DNA of 56,873 bases from Siccirubricoccus soli. GTDB taxonomy: Bacteria > Pseudomonadota > Alphaproteobacteria > Acetobacterales > Acetobacteraceae. A model generated the notes under the pieces. That model saw only the letters and a list, made by a program, of their open reading frames with translations, did not search any database and had not been told where the DNA came from. Positions 33,989 through 41,779 of the stretch are shown piece by piece (within the stretch, counting starts at the first letter, position 1; every line of letters starts with the position of its first letter). Made by a program: the position numbers and the translations under genes. The stretch lies in contig NZ_JAMZIK010000103.1 of assembly GCF_024178315.1 (NCBI RefSeq), forward strand, positions 1 through 56,873. The letters are read 5' to 3'.

Positions 33989-34035
33989 ATCCCTGTCACC
34001 GCCGCATCCCGCGGCGGAACCGCGGAGTTTGAATC

Positions 34036-34128
34036 ATGCAGCTTGCGCCGCGTCACCAAGAGCTAAAGCGCAGCCCCCTGATGTTCGGGCCCGCGCTGCT
34101 TCCCGCGCCCTGTCGCTGTCCGGGCTGA
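34036..34128 (+). CDS. Putative 30-residue leader peptide ending in Cys codons
   Basis: Short ORF between the putative promoter and the first sulfur gene. The ATG at 34036 has GGAG 8 bases upstream. The peptide starts MQLAPRHQELKRS and ends LLPAPCRCPG, with Cys at positions 27 and 29 just before the stop. A hairpin CCTCGC-CCC-GCGAGG (34171-34185) follows, immediately before the ribosome-binding site of the TauD-like gene. Cys codons at the end of a leader in front of sulfur-assimilation genes suggest translation-dependent control by cysteine supply; inferred. A competing reading frame (TTG 34029) crosses the same bases. Confidence 0.4.
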   Translation: MQLAPRHQELKRSPLMFGPALLPAPCRCPG

Positions 34129-34201
34129 CCGCCCGACCGACCCGCGCCGCACGCCACCCTTCATCCCGGTCCTCGCCCCGCGAGGGTCGCAGGGGAAAGC
34201 C

Positions 34202-34984
34202 ATGTCCGCCCATCTCGCCGCCGCGTTGCCCGCGGCCGCCACCGCGCTGCCCTTCCGGCCGCTGCATCCCGAATTCGGGCTGGAGCTCTACGGCCTCGAC
34301 CTCGCCGCCCCGCAGCCGGAGGCGGTGCTGGACCGCCTCGTCGCCGCCCTGGCCGAGCACCAGCTCCTGCTGCTGCGCGACCAGGCGCTGAGCCCGGCGC
34401 AGCTCGCCGCCCTCGCCGCCCGCCTCGCCCACGCCCCCCGCGCCCTGCCCACGGCGCTGGCCGCGCCCGGCGACCTCGCCGGCTGGGCCTTCGACCCGCT
34501 CTCCCCGCGCCGCCCGGCCCGGGTGCAGGCGCTCTTCGCCGCCGCGCCGCCGGCGCCCGGCCTCACTGGCCTCTTCGCCAGCCAGATCGCCGCCCTGGCC
34601 GGGCTGAACCCCTGGCTCGCCTACCATGTCGCGTATCTGGAGGCGGCGACCCCGGCCGGGCCGCTGCCGCTGGTGCAGGCGGATGCCGCCGGCCATCGCC
34701 GCGCCCTCTTCCTGCCGCCGGAGGCCACCGCCCTGGCCGGCCTGCCGGCGGCGGAGGCCGCTGCGCTGCTGCCCCGGCTGCGCGCCGCCGCCACCGCCCC
34801 GGCCATCACCTGGCGCCACGGCTTCCGCCAGGGCGACCTGCTGCTGTGGGACGGCCACGCTCTGCTGCACCGGTTGGCGCCGGGCCAGGCGGGCGCCCAG
34901 GCGCCGCTGCTGCGCGCCGCCGCCGCGCCGGAAGCGCCGCTCGGCGCCGCCGCCGCCACCACCCCCTACCTGATCGCCGGCTGA
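34202..34984 (+). CDS. TauD/TfdA-like dioxygenase with altered iron-binding motif
   Basis: 260 residues with the overall TauD pattern: FRPLHPEFGLELYGLDL at the N-terminus, LLLLRDQALSPAQLAALA, then a segment aligning with the GDTLFAxQ region (GLTGLFASQIAALAGL), and the distal-His region LLWDGHALLHRLAPG. The first iron-ligand motif, normally WHTD, reads WAFD (residues about 98-101), so the His is missing while the Asp stays. It is also Ala-rich and short of the usual 280-300 residues. It may be a non-catalytic relative or use different chemistry. First gene of the sulfur operon. SD AGGGGAAAG precedes the ATG. Confidence 0.7.
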   Translation: MSAHLAAALPAAATALPFRPLHPEFGLELYGLDLAAPQPEAVLDRLVAALAEHQLLLLRDQALSPAQLAALAARLAHAPRALPTALAAPGDLAGWAFDPLSPRRPARVQALFAAAPPAPGLTGLFASQIAALAGLNPWLAYHVAYLEAATPAGPLPLVQADAAGHRRALFLPPEATALAGLPAAEAAALLPRLRAAATAPAITWRHGFRQGDLLLWDGHALLHRLAPGQAGAQAPLLRAAAAPEAPLGAAAATTPYLIAG

Positions 34985-34994
34985 GGCCCATCCC

Positions 34995-35159
34995 ATGCCT
35001 CGGCTGAGCCCCGCGATCCGCCCGATTGGGGCGGATGGGCCGTCCCCGGACGGTTCGACTGCAGGCGCCCGTGACTGGCGCATCCTCCCGAACTCGGCCG
35101 GGGCGGCATGCCCCGGCCGCCTTTTCGCCGCCGCCGCGCCGGGACGCTGTCGGGGCTGA
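34995..35159 (+). CDS. Possible second short leader ORF (54 residues)
   Basis: ORF between the TauD-like gene and the small protein at 35225, starting ATG 34995 with GAGG 9 bases upstream. It ends AAAPGRCRG. Its last codons and the bases after its stop resemble those of the leader ORF at 34036 (22 of 27 bases before and including the stop match, and similarity continues beyond it). It may be a duplicated leader or RNA element, or coincidence in GC-rich DNA. No function can be assigned. Confidence 0.25.
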   Translation: MPRLSPAIRPIGADGPSPDGSTAGARDWRILPNSAGAACPGRLFAAAAPGRCRG

Positions 35160-35224
35160 CGCCGCGGCCGCGCGCCGCCCGCCTCGCCGCACCGCCACAC
35201 ACGCATTTCGCAGGAAGGATCGCC

Positions 35225-35461
35225 ATGATCCGCTCGCAACCCATCGATATTGACGGCCGCTTCGTCGGCGTCGCCGTCCAGTCCAGCCATCGCTGGCATT
35301 TCGTCGCCGTGGAGCCCGTGCTGAGCGACCTCGACGGCGCCGGCTTCGACACGGCCGAGGATGCCGCCCGCATCGCCCGCGCCGTGCTGCGCCGCGCCCG
35401 CCAGCCCTCGCCCGCCGCGCCGCTGCCGCCGCCCCCGGCGCGCCTCCGGCCGGTGTCGTGA
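35225..35461 (+). CDS. Small conserved-looking protein of the sulfur operon
   Basis: 78-residue soluble protein, not recognised. A compact beta-alpha core reads IDIDGRFVGVAVQSSHRWHFVAVEPVLSDL, then a helix with DTAEDAARIARAVLRRA, then a Pro-rich tail. The ATG at 35225 has AGGAAGGA at good distance. It sits in the sulfonate half of the operon, 40 bases before the acyl-CoA dehydrogenase-like gene. The charged, structured composition and own ribosome-binding site support a real gene. Confidence 0.6.
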   Translation: MIRSQPIDIDGRFVGVAVQSSHRWHFVAVEPVLSDLDGAGFDTAEDAARIARAVLRRARQPSPAAPLPPPPARLRPVS

Positions 35462-35501
35462 CCGCCATGCGCTTTGCCGTGGCATGCCCAGGAGTGAGCG
35501 C

Positions 35502-36650
35502 ATGACCGCCGACCGCGACCCGCTCGCCGGCCTTGGCGCCGTGCTGCCCGCCATCGCCGCCGCCGCCCCCTGGCATGACCGGGACGGGACGGTGCCGCGC
35601 GACTCCCTCGCCCTGCTGCATCAGGCGGGGTTTGCCGCCCTCACCGTGCCGGCCGCGCTTGGCGGCGGCGGGGCGGGGCTGCGCCTCGCCGCGGAGGCCA
35701 TCGCCCGCATCGGCGCCGCCTGCCCGGCGACGGCGCTGATCCTCGCCATGCAGTATCTGAAGCAGGCCGCGCTCGCCCGCAGCCCCGCTTGGCCGGAGCC
35801 TCTCAAGCGCCAGCTCGGGCGGGAGGCGGTGGAGGAAGGCGCGCTGGTGAACGCCATCCGGGTGGAGCCTGAGCTCGGCTCCCCGACCCGGGGCGGCTTG
35901 CCGGCCACCACGGCGCGGCGCAGCGCCGGCGGCTGGGTGATCTCCGGCCGCAAGCGCTACGCCACCGGCATCGGCGCGCTGCGCTGGCTGGAGGTCTTCG
36001 CCCGCACGGAGGAGGCCGCGCCGCGAATCGGCAGCTTCCTCGTCCCCGCCGGGGCCCCCGGCGTGACGGTGGTGGAAAGCTGGAACCATCTCGGCCTGCG
36101 CGGCTCCGGCAGCCATGATTTGGTGCTGGAGGCGGTGGAGATCCCCGCCGACCACGCCATCGGCCTGGCCCCGCCCGGCGGCGCCACGCTGGACCCGGTG
36201 CAGGCGGTGTGGAACGGCGTGCTGGTGCCGGCGGTCTATACCGGAATCGCCCGCGCGGCGCGGGACTGGGTGGTCCAGTTCCTCCGCAGTCGTGTCCCGA
36301 GCGGCCTCGGCGCCCCGCTGGCGACCCTGCCGCGGATGCAGGAGGCGGTGGGGCGCATCGAGGCGCTGCTCGCCGCCAATGCCCGCATCATGGAGGCATT
36401 GGCCCTGGCGACCGATGCCGGCACGCCGCCTGCGCCGGCCGAGGCCGCCGCGCTGCAGGCGGTGCTGGTGGAGAATGCGGTGCGCGCGGTGGAGGGCGCC
36501 ACGCTCCTCGCCGGCAATCACGCGCATGACCGCGCCTTTCCGCTGGAGCGCCACTGGCGCGACGTGCAATGCGCCCGAATCCATGCGCCCACGGCGGATG
36601 CCGCGCATCTGGCGGCCGGCCGCGCCGCCCTGGCGGAGACTGCGGCGTGA
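35502..36650 (+). CDS. Acyl-CoA dehydrogenase-family protein (SfnB/DszC-like)
   Basis: 382-residue flavoprotein of the acyl-CoA dehydrogenase fold. N-terminal helical domain with FAALTVPAALGGGGAGLR, middle beta domain with VNAIRVEPELGSPTRGG and GWVISGRKRYATG, WNHLGLRGSGSHDLVLE, and a C-terminal helical domain. In sulfur loci such proteins (SfnB, DszC and relatives) are usually FMNH2-dependent monooxygenases or desulfurisation enzymes rather than beta-oxidation enzymes. The substrate here is unknown. AGGAG precedes the ATG at 35502. Its stop overlaps a 35-residue ORF. Confidence 0.85.
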   Translation: MTADRDPLAGLGAVLPAIAAAAPWHDRDGTVPRDSLALLHQAGFAALTVPAALGGGGAGLRLAAEAIARIGAACPATALILAMQYLKQAALARSPAWPEPLKRQLGREAVEEGALVNAIRVEPELGSPTRGGLPATTARRSAGGWVISGRKRYATGIGALRWLEVFARTEEAAPRIGSFLVPAGAPGVTVVESWNHLGLRGSGSHDLVLEAVEIPADHAIGLAPPGGATLDPVQAVWNGVLVPAVYTGIARAARDWVVQFLRSRVPSGLGAPLATLPRMQEAVGRIEALLAANARIMEALALATDAGTPPAPAEAAALQAVLVENAVRAVEGATLLAGNHAHDRAFPLERHWRDVQCARIHAPTADAAHLAAGRAALAETAA

Positions 36651-36754
36651 CCGGTCTCGCCTTCCGCTTCGCCCTGCTGCTCGGCGGCCTCGGTGCCGCG
36701 CTGACGGCCAGCGGGCTTGCCCGACCCAATCTGATCCTGGAGCTGCTGCAATGA
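36647..36754 (+). CDS. 35-residue single-span membrane microprotein
   Basis: Very short ORF that begins at a GTG overlapping the stop of the acyl-CoA dehydrogenase-like gene (GTGA) and ends at a TGA overlapping the ATG of the next gene (ATGA). Almost the whole product is one hydrophobic segment (FRFALLLGGLGAALTASGLA) followed by RPNLILELLQ. The two coupled junctions suggest that it is translated. It could be a membrane microprotein or merely a coupling ORF that carries ribosomes to the downstream gene. Confidence 0.5.
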   Translation: MTGLAFRFALLLGGLGAALTASGLARPNLILELLQ

Positions 36755-37722
36755 TCCGCCGCCGCCTGCTGCTCGGCGCCGCCCTGGCCGTGCCTGCCCT
36801 CGCCGCCGCCCGTGCCCAGGGCCCGTCGCATGGCGAGTATCCCGACCGGCCGATCCGCTACCTCTGCCCCTACCCGCCGGGCGCGACCAATGACAACGTC
36901 TCCCGCACCATGTCCCGCGCCCTCTCGCCGCGGCTTGGCGTGCCGGTGGTGGTCGAGAACAAGGCGGGCGCCGGCGGCACGGTCGGCTCGCGGCTGGTCG
37001 CGGAGGCGAAGCCGGATGGCTACACCCTGCTGAACGCCTCCGCCGGCAACCTCACCATCGCGCCGCATCTTTCCCGCGTCGGCTACGACCCGCTGCGGGA
37101 CCTGGTGCCGGTGGCGCTGGCGGGGGAGGCCTACAGCCTGGTCGCCGTCAATCCGAAGCTCGGCGTTTCCACCCTGGCCGAGCTGATCGCGCTGGCGCGG
37201 CGCCGGCCGGGCTTCCTGAACTACGCCTCCTCCGGCATCGGCTCCGCCGGGCATCTGCGCGGCGCGCTGCTGATGGAGGCGGCGGGGGTCGAGGCGGTGC
37301 ATGTGCCCTTCCCCGGCAGCGCCGCCGCCGCCACCAGCGTCATCACCGGCGATTGCCACCTGATCATCGACCCGATCGCGGCGCCGCATGCGGCGGAGGG
37401 GCGGCTGCAGCCCCTGGCGACCGTCGGCGCCGAGCGCTGGGAGGATTTTGCGGGGGTGCCGACCCTGATCGAGCAGGGCTTCGGCCGCGACTGGCCGGTC
37501 TCCGGCTGGTTCGGCCTCTTCGCCCCGCGCGGCACGCCGGAGCCGGTGATCGCCCGGCTGAACCGCGAGTTCAACGAGAGCCTGGCCCAGCCGGAGGTGA
37601 ACGCCGCGCTGCGCCGCTTCGGCCTGAAGCCGGAGCCGATCTCGCCCGAGGAGCTCGCCCGCCGCACCGCCGCCGACCACGCCGCCATCGGCGCCACGCT
37701 GCGCCGCCTCGATATTGCCTAA
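36751..37722 (+). CDS. Tripartite tricarboxylate (TctC/Bug-type) substrate-binding protein
   Basis: Periplasmic binding protein of 323 residues. Signal peptide MIRRRLLLGAALAVPALAAA, then the Bug-family start YPDRPIRYLCPYPPGATND, VVVENKAGAGGTVGSRLVA, FLNYASSGIGSAGHLRG and PTLIEQGFGRDWPVSGWFG. Such proteins bind small carboxylates or similar ligands. No TctA/TctB membrane genes are nearby, so it may act with a distant transporter or as a sensor; in this operon a sulfur-containing acid is a reasonable guess. Its start overlaps the microprotein stop. Confidence 0.88.
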   Translation: MIRRRLLLGAALAVPALAAARAQGPSHGEYPDRPIRYLCPYPPGATNDNVSRTMSRALSPRLGVPVVVENKAGAGGTVGSRLVAEAKPDGYTLLNASAGNLTIAPHLSRVGYDPLRDLVPVALAGEAYSLVAVNPKLGVSTLAELIALARRRPGFLNYASSGIGSAGHLRGALLMEAAGVEAVHVPFPGSAAAATSVITGDCHLIIDPIAAPHAAEGRLQPLATVGAERWEDFAGVPTLIEQGFGRDWPVSGWFGLFAPRGTPEPVIARLNREFNESLAQPEVNAALRRFGLKPEPISPEELARRTAADHAAIGATLRRLDIA

Positions 37723-37809
37723 GGCCATTGCCTAAGGCCGTTCGATCGCCGGAGCGCCGCGGGGCGCGCCGGCGTTAGCCAACCGGCCCGACGCCAAAGG
37801 AAGGACGCC

Positions 37810-38913
37810 ATGACGCATCCATTGACTTTCATCGGGATGATCGCGCATCGCCCGCAATCCGAAATCCACCCGCCCCGAGGTCCGGTGGTGGATGCCGACT
37901 ACATTCAGCGCTTCGCCCTGGCGCATGAGGCGGCGGGCTTCGACCGCATCCTCGTCGCCTGGGGCAGCACCAGCCCGGATGCGCTGCTGGTGGCGCAGCA
38001 CGCCGCCGCGGCCGCCAAGCGCATCGGCTTCATGGTGGCGCACCGCCCGGGCTTCATCGCGCCGACCCTGGCCGCCCGGCAATTCGCCACCTTCGACCAG
38101 CTCACCGCCGGCCGTGCCGCCATCCACGTCATCAGCGGCGGCAGCAGCACCGAGCAGCGCAAGGATGGCGACTACCTCGACCATACCGAGCGCTACGCCC
38201 GGTCCGAGGAATACGTCACGCTGCTGAAGCGGCTCTGGACCAGCGATAAGCCCTTCGACCATGAAGGCCGCCACTACCGCTTCGAGGGCGGCTTCGCCGA
38301 GGTGAAGCCGCTGCAGCAGCCGCATATCCCGGTCTTCTTCGGCGGCTCCTCCGACATCGCCATCGAGATCGCCGGCCGCATCGCCGATGTCTATGCCTTC
38401 TGGGGCGAGACGCTGGACCAGGCGCGGGAGACGGTGGCGCGGGTCCGCGCCAGCGTGGCGAAGGCCGGGCGGGATCCGCAGGCGATCCGCTTCAGCATGT
38501 CCTTCCGCCCGGTGCTGGCGGCGACGGAGGCGGATGCCTGGGCGCGCGCCAACCGCATCATCGAACGCATCCGCAGCCTGCGTGCCGACGCGGTGGGCAG
38601 CGGCGGGCCGAAGCCGGAGAGCATCGGCAGCAGGCGCCTGCTGGAAGCCGCCGCCGCCGGCCCGGTGCGCGACAAGCGCCTCTGGACCGAGGTGGCGGCG
38701 GCGGTCGGCGCCGGGGCCAACACCACCGCCCTGGTCGGCACGCCGGAGCAGGTGGCGGAGAGCCTGGCGGACTACCACGCCCTCGGCATCGACACCTTCC
38801 TGATCCGCGGCTTCGACCCGCTGGAGGATGCCGTGCAGTTCGGCGCGGAGCTGCTGCCCGCGACCCGCGCCGCCATCGCCGCCCGCGGCACCGTGCCTGC
38901 GGCCGCCGAATAA
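37810..38913 (+). CDS. SsuD-like flavin-dependent (LLM) alkanesulfonate monooxygenase
   Basis: 367-residue bacterial-luciferase-fold enzyme. Motifs: FALAHEAAGFDRILVAWGS near residue 36, FMVAHRPGFIAPTLAARQFAT, and RAAIHVISGGSSTEQRKDGDY, which is close to the SsuD signature, then RYARSEEYV and PHIPVFFGGSSD. With FMNH2 from a separate reductase it would cleave sulfonates to sulfite and an aldehyde. The long insertion and C-terminal segment fit SsuD. No flavin reductase gene is in the window. It lies next to an SsuABC-type importer. Confidence 0.88.
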   Translation: MTHPLTFIGMIAHRPQSEIHPPRGPVVDADYIQRFALAHEAAGFDRILVAWGSTSPDALLVAQHAAAAAKRIGFMVAHRPGFIAPTLAARQFATFDQLTAGRAAIHVISGGSSTEQRKDGDYLDHTERYARSEEYVTLLKRLWTSDKPFDHEGRHYRFEGGFAEVKPLQQPHIPVFFGGSSDIAIEIAGRIADVYAFWGETLDQARETVARVRASVAKAGRDPQAIRFSMSFRPVLAATEADAWARANRIIERIRSLRADAVGSGGPKPESIGSRRLLEAAAAGPVRDKRLWTEVAAAVGAGANTTALVGTPEQVAESLADYHALGIDTFLIRGFDPLEDAVQFGAELLPATRAAIAARGTVPAAAE

Positions 38914-38924
38914 GGGAGAGAGCG

Positions 38925-40010
38925 ATGCCCACCGATCGCCGCACCCTGCTGCGCGCCGCCGGCGCCGCCGCGCTGGCCGTTCCGGCCGGCGCCATGGCGC
39001 CGCGCGCCTTCGCCCCGGACCCGGAGGCGCTGCTGCGCGACCCCTCCGCCATCTGCCGCACCGCTGCCACGGCGGGCGGCGGCGCCTATGCCGCGCCGGG
39101 GCCGCGGCGCAAGCTGAAGCTCAGCTTCAACGCGAATTCCATCTGCACCGTGGGCGCCCTCGTCGCGCAGCAGCGCGGCTTCTTCGAGCGCAACAACCTG
39201 GATGTGGAGCTGGTGAATTTCGGCGGCTCCACCGACCAGCTGCTGGAAGCCATCGCCACCGGCAAGTCGGATGCCGGCATCGGCATGGCGCTGCGTTGGC
39301 TGAAGCCGCTGGAGCAGGGCTTCGACGTCCGCATCTCCACCGCCATCCATGGCGGCTGCATGCGGCTCTTCTCCCGCAAGGGCAGCGGCATCGAGAGCGT
39401 GGCCGATTTGCGCGGCAAGACGCTTGGCGTGACCGACATGGCGGCGCCGGACAAGAATTTCTTCGGCATCGTCGCCGCCAAGCTTGGCCTCGACCCGGAG
39501 ACGGACATCACCTACCGCGTCTTCCCCGCCGACCTGCTGGGCGAGGCGCTGAAGCGCGGCGATGCGCAGGCCATCACCCTGGGCGACCCCATGGCCTGGA
39601 TCCTGCGCGAGCGCGACGACCTGCATGAGATCGCCAACAACCTCAGCGGCGAATATGCGGACCGCGCCTGCTGCATCCTCGGCATCCGCGGCAGCCTGCT
39701 GCGGGAGGACCGCGCGGCGGCCCGCGCCGTGACCGGCGCGCTGCTGGAGACCCAGGACTGGGTCCATGCCAATCCGGAGGAGGCGGCGGCGATCTTCCTG
39801 CCCAATGCCCGCAACACCAATGCGGCGCAGCTCGCCGCCATGCTCCGCAGCCACACCCATGGCGACCATCCGCATGGCCATGTGCTGCACGGCCAGCTTG
39901 CCGCCTATATCGAGGAGCTGAAGCTGGTGAGGGTCATCCGGCCGAACACCAATGCGCAGCGCCTGGCCACCCGCATCTATGCCGATGTGCTGAGCGAGGC
40001 GCCGGCATGA
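38925..40010 (+). CDS. ABC sulfonate/nitrate-type substrate-binding protein (SsuA-like)
   Basis: 361-residue periplasmic binding protein with a Tat-like signal (TDRRTLLRAAGAAALAVPAG). Core segments: LSFNANSICTVGALVAQQRG, FERNNLDVELVNFGGSTDQL, KSDAGIGMALRWLKPLEQG and ADLRGKTLGVTDMAAPD, as in the NMT1/TauA/SsuA fold. A 35-residue Asp/Pro/Ala-rich stretch before the fold and internal Cys residues are unusual. The ligand is probably an aliphatic sulfonate or sulfate ester. The permease gene overlaps its stop. Confidence 0.88.
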   Translation: MPTDRRTLLRAAGAAALAVPAGAMAPRAFAPDPEALLRDPSAICRTAATAGGGAYAAPGPRRKLKLSFNANSICTVGALVAQQRGFFERNNLDVELVNFGGSTDQLLEAIATGKSDAGIGMALRWLKPLEQGFDVRISTAIHGGCMRLFSRKGSGIESVADLRGKTLGVTDMAAPDKNFFGIVAAKLGLDPETDITYRVFPADLLGEALKRGDAQAITLGDPMAWILRERDDLHEIANNLSGEYADRACCILGIRGSLLREDRAAARAVTGALLETQDWVHANPEEAAAIFLPNARNTNAAQLAAMLRSHTHGDHPHGHVLHGQLAAYIEELKLVRVIRPNTNAQRLATRIYADVLSEAPA

Positions 40011-41005
40011 GCGCAACCACCCTCGGCGCGGGGCTGCTGGCTCCCGCGCGCCCCGCCGCCCTCTGGCCCACCGGCTGGGCGGCCGGGCTCGCCTGGATCG
40101 GTGCCGCGGCGGCGATCTCCCTGCTGCCGGATGCCGACGACCTCGGCCGCACCCAAGAGCTGGCGGCGCTGGCCGCCGGCTTCGGCGGGGTGATCCTGCT
40201 CGCCGCCATCGGCGCCTCGCTGCCCGGCCTCGCGCCGCGGCTGGCGCGGCTGCGGCAGGCGGGACCCTGGCTCATCCTCCTCGCCCTGGCGCTGCTGGCC
40301 TGGGAGCTGGCGACGGCGAAATACGAGGTGCTGCCGCGCCCCTTCTTCGCCGCGCCGCAATCCATCCTGGAGGTCTTCACCGACGACTATGCGCGCCTCG
40401 GCGAGAGCGTCTGGCGCAGCCTGCTGCTGGTCGGGCCGGGCTATGCGCTGGGCGCCCTGGTCGGCTTCCTGTTCGGCGTCGCCATGGGCTGGTCCCGGCT
40501 GGTGGGCTATTGGGCGCATCCGGTGGTGCGGCTGATCGGGCCGCTGCCGGCCACGGCCTGGCTGCCGATTGCCTTCTTCGCCTTCACCTCCTCCCGCGGC
40601 GCCTCCACCTTCCTGATCGCGCTGGCCAGCTTCTTCCCCGTCACGGTGCTCACCTGGTCGGGCGTCTCCGCCGTCTCCAAGGCCTATTACGACGTGGCGC
40701 GCACCATGGGCGCCTCGCCCTGGTTCCTGGTGCGGAAGGTGGCGGTGCCGGCGGCCATGCCCTCGGTTTTCGTCGGGCTGTTCATGGGACTCGGCGCCTC
40801 CTTCTCCGTGCTCGTCGTGGCGGAGATGATGGGGGTGAAGGCCGGGCTCGGCTGGTACATGCAATGGGCCCAGGGCTGGGCCGCCTACGCCAACATGTAT
40901 GCCGCGCTGCTGGTCATGGCGGCGATGTGCTCTGGCGCCGTCACCCTGCTGTTCCGGCTGCGGGACCGGCTGCTCTCCTGGCAGAAGGGGCTGGTGCGAT
41001 GGTGA
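40007..41005 (+). CDS. ABC permease (SsuC-like) with long N-terminus
   Basis: 332 residues, compared with about 260 for typical SsuC/TauC. The C-terminal 250 residues hold a BPD_transp_1 core: EVLPRPFFAAPQSILEVF, then six helices with RLIGPLPATAWLPIAFFAF and the ATP-binding-protein contact loop YYDVARTMGASPWFLVRKVA. The N-terminal 75 residues add two or three hydrophobic segments not normally present. Couples to the ATPase encoded next, whose start overlaps the permease stop. Confidence 0.88.
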   Translation: MSATTLGAGLLAPARPAALWPTGWAAGLAWIGAAAAISLLPDADDLGRTQELAALAAGFGGVILLAAIGASLPGLAPRLARLRQAGPWLILLALALLAWELATAKYEVLPRPFFAAPQSILEVFTDDYARLGESVWRSLLLVGPGYALGALVGFLFGVAMGWSRLVGYWAHPVVRLIGPLPATAWLPIAFFAFTSSRGASTFLIALASFFPVTVLTWSGVSAVSKAYYDVARTMGASPWFLVRKVAVPAAMPSVFVGLFMGLGASFSVLVVAEMMGVKAGLGWYMQWAQGWAAYANMYAALLVMAAMCSGAVTLLFRLRDRLLSWQKGLVRW

Positions 41006-41769
41006 GCGGCGTGAACGGCGCAAGGCTCGAGGTGCGCGGCGTCAGCCACGCCTTCGCGCTGGAGAAGCGGAGCCTGCCGGTGCTGCAGGATATCGACCTG
41101 GTGGCGGAGCCGGGCGAGTTCGTCGCCCTGCTCGGCCCCTCCGGCTGCGGCAAGTCCACCCTGCTGCGGCTGGTGGCGGGGCTGGAGCCGCCGACGGAGG
41201 GGCAGCTCCTGGTGGATGGCGTGCCGATCACCGGCACCCATCCCAGCCGCACCATCATGTTCCAGGACCCGACGCTGTTCCCCTGGCGCACCGTGCGCGG
41301 CAATGCCCAGCTCGGGCCGGAGGCGCGCGGGACGCTGGCGGCGGACAGCAAGCGGATCGACGAGGCGCTGCGCCTCGTCGGCCTCGCCGGCTTCGCCGAG
41401 GCCTATCCGCATCAGCTCTCGGGCGGCATGGCGCAGCGCGCCTCGCTGGCCCGCTCGCTGGTGAATCAGCCGCGGATCCTGATGCTCGACGAGCCGCTCG
41501 GGAAGCTCGACAGCCTGACCCGGCTGGCGATGCAGCGGGAGCTGGTGGCGCTGTGGGAGCGGGAGCGCTTCACCGCCCTGCTGGTGACGCATGACGTGGA
41601 GGAGGCGCTGCTGCTGGCGGACCGCGTCCTCGTCCTCAGCGACCGCCCGGCCCGCATCCGGGCCGATATCCGGGTGGAGACCCCGCGGCCGCGGCGCCGC
41701 GACGATGCCGGGCTGGTGGCGCTGCGGGAGGAGATCCTGGCGCTGCTCGGCCTGGCGGAAGCTGCCTGA
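40999..41769 (+). CDS. ABC transporter ATP-binding protein (SsuB-like)
   Basis: 256-residue ATPase. Walker A LLGPSGCGKSTLLRL near residue 45, Q-loop TIMFQDPTLFPWRTV (a form typical of nitrate/sulfonate/taurine importers), signature LSGGMAQRASLARSLV, Walker B ILMLDEPLGKLD and the switch His in LLVTHDVEEALLLAD. The short C-terminus has no regulatory domain. Drives the SsuA/SsuC-like importer. The ATG at 40999 overlaps the permease end. Confidence 0.9.
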   Translation: MVSGVNGARLEVRGVSHAFALEKRSLPVLQDIDLVAEPGEFVALLGPSGCGKSTLLRLVAGLEPPTEGQLLVDGVPITGTHPSRTIMFQDPTLFPWRTVRGNAQLGPEARGTLAADSKRIDEALRLVGLAGFAEAYPHQLSGGMAQRASLARSLVNQPRILMLDEPLGKLDSLTRLAMQRELVALWERERFTALLVTHDVEEALLLADRVLVLSDRPARIRADIRVETPRPRRRDDAGLVALREEILALLGLAEAA

Positions 41770-41779
41770 GAGGGAAACG

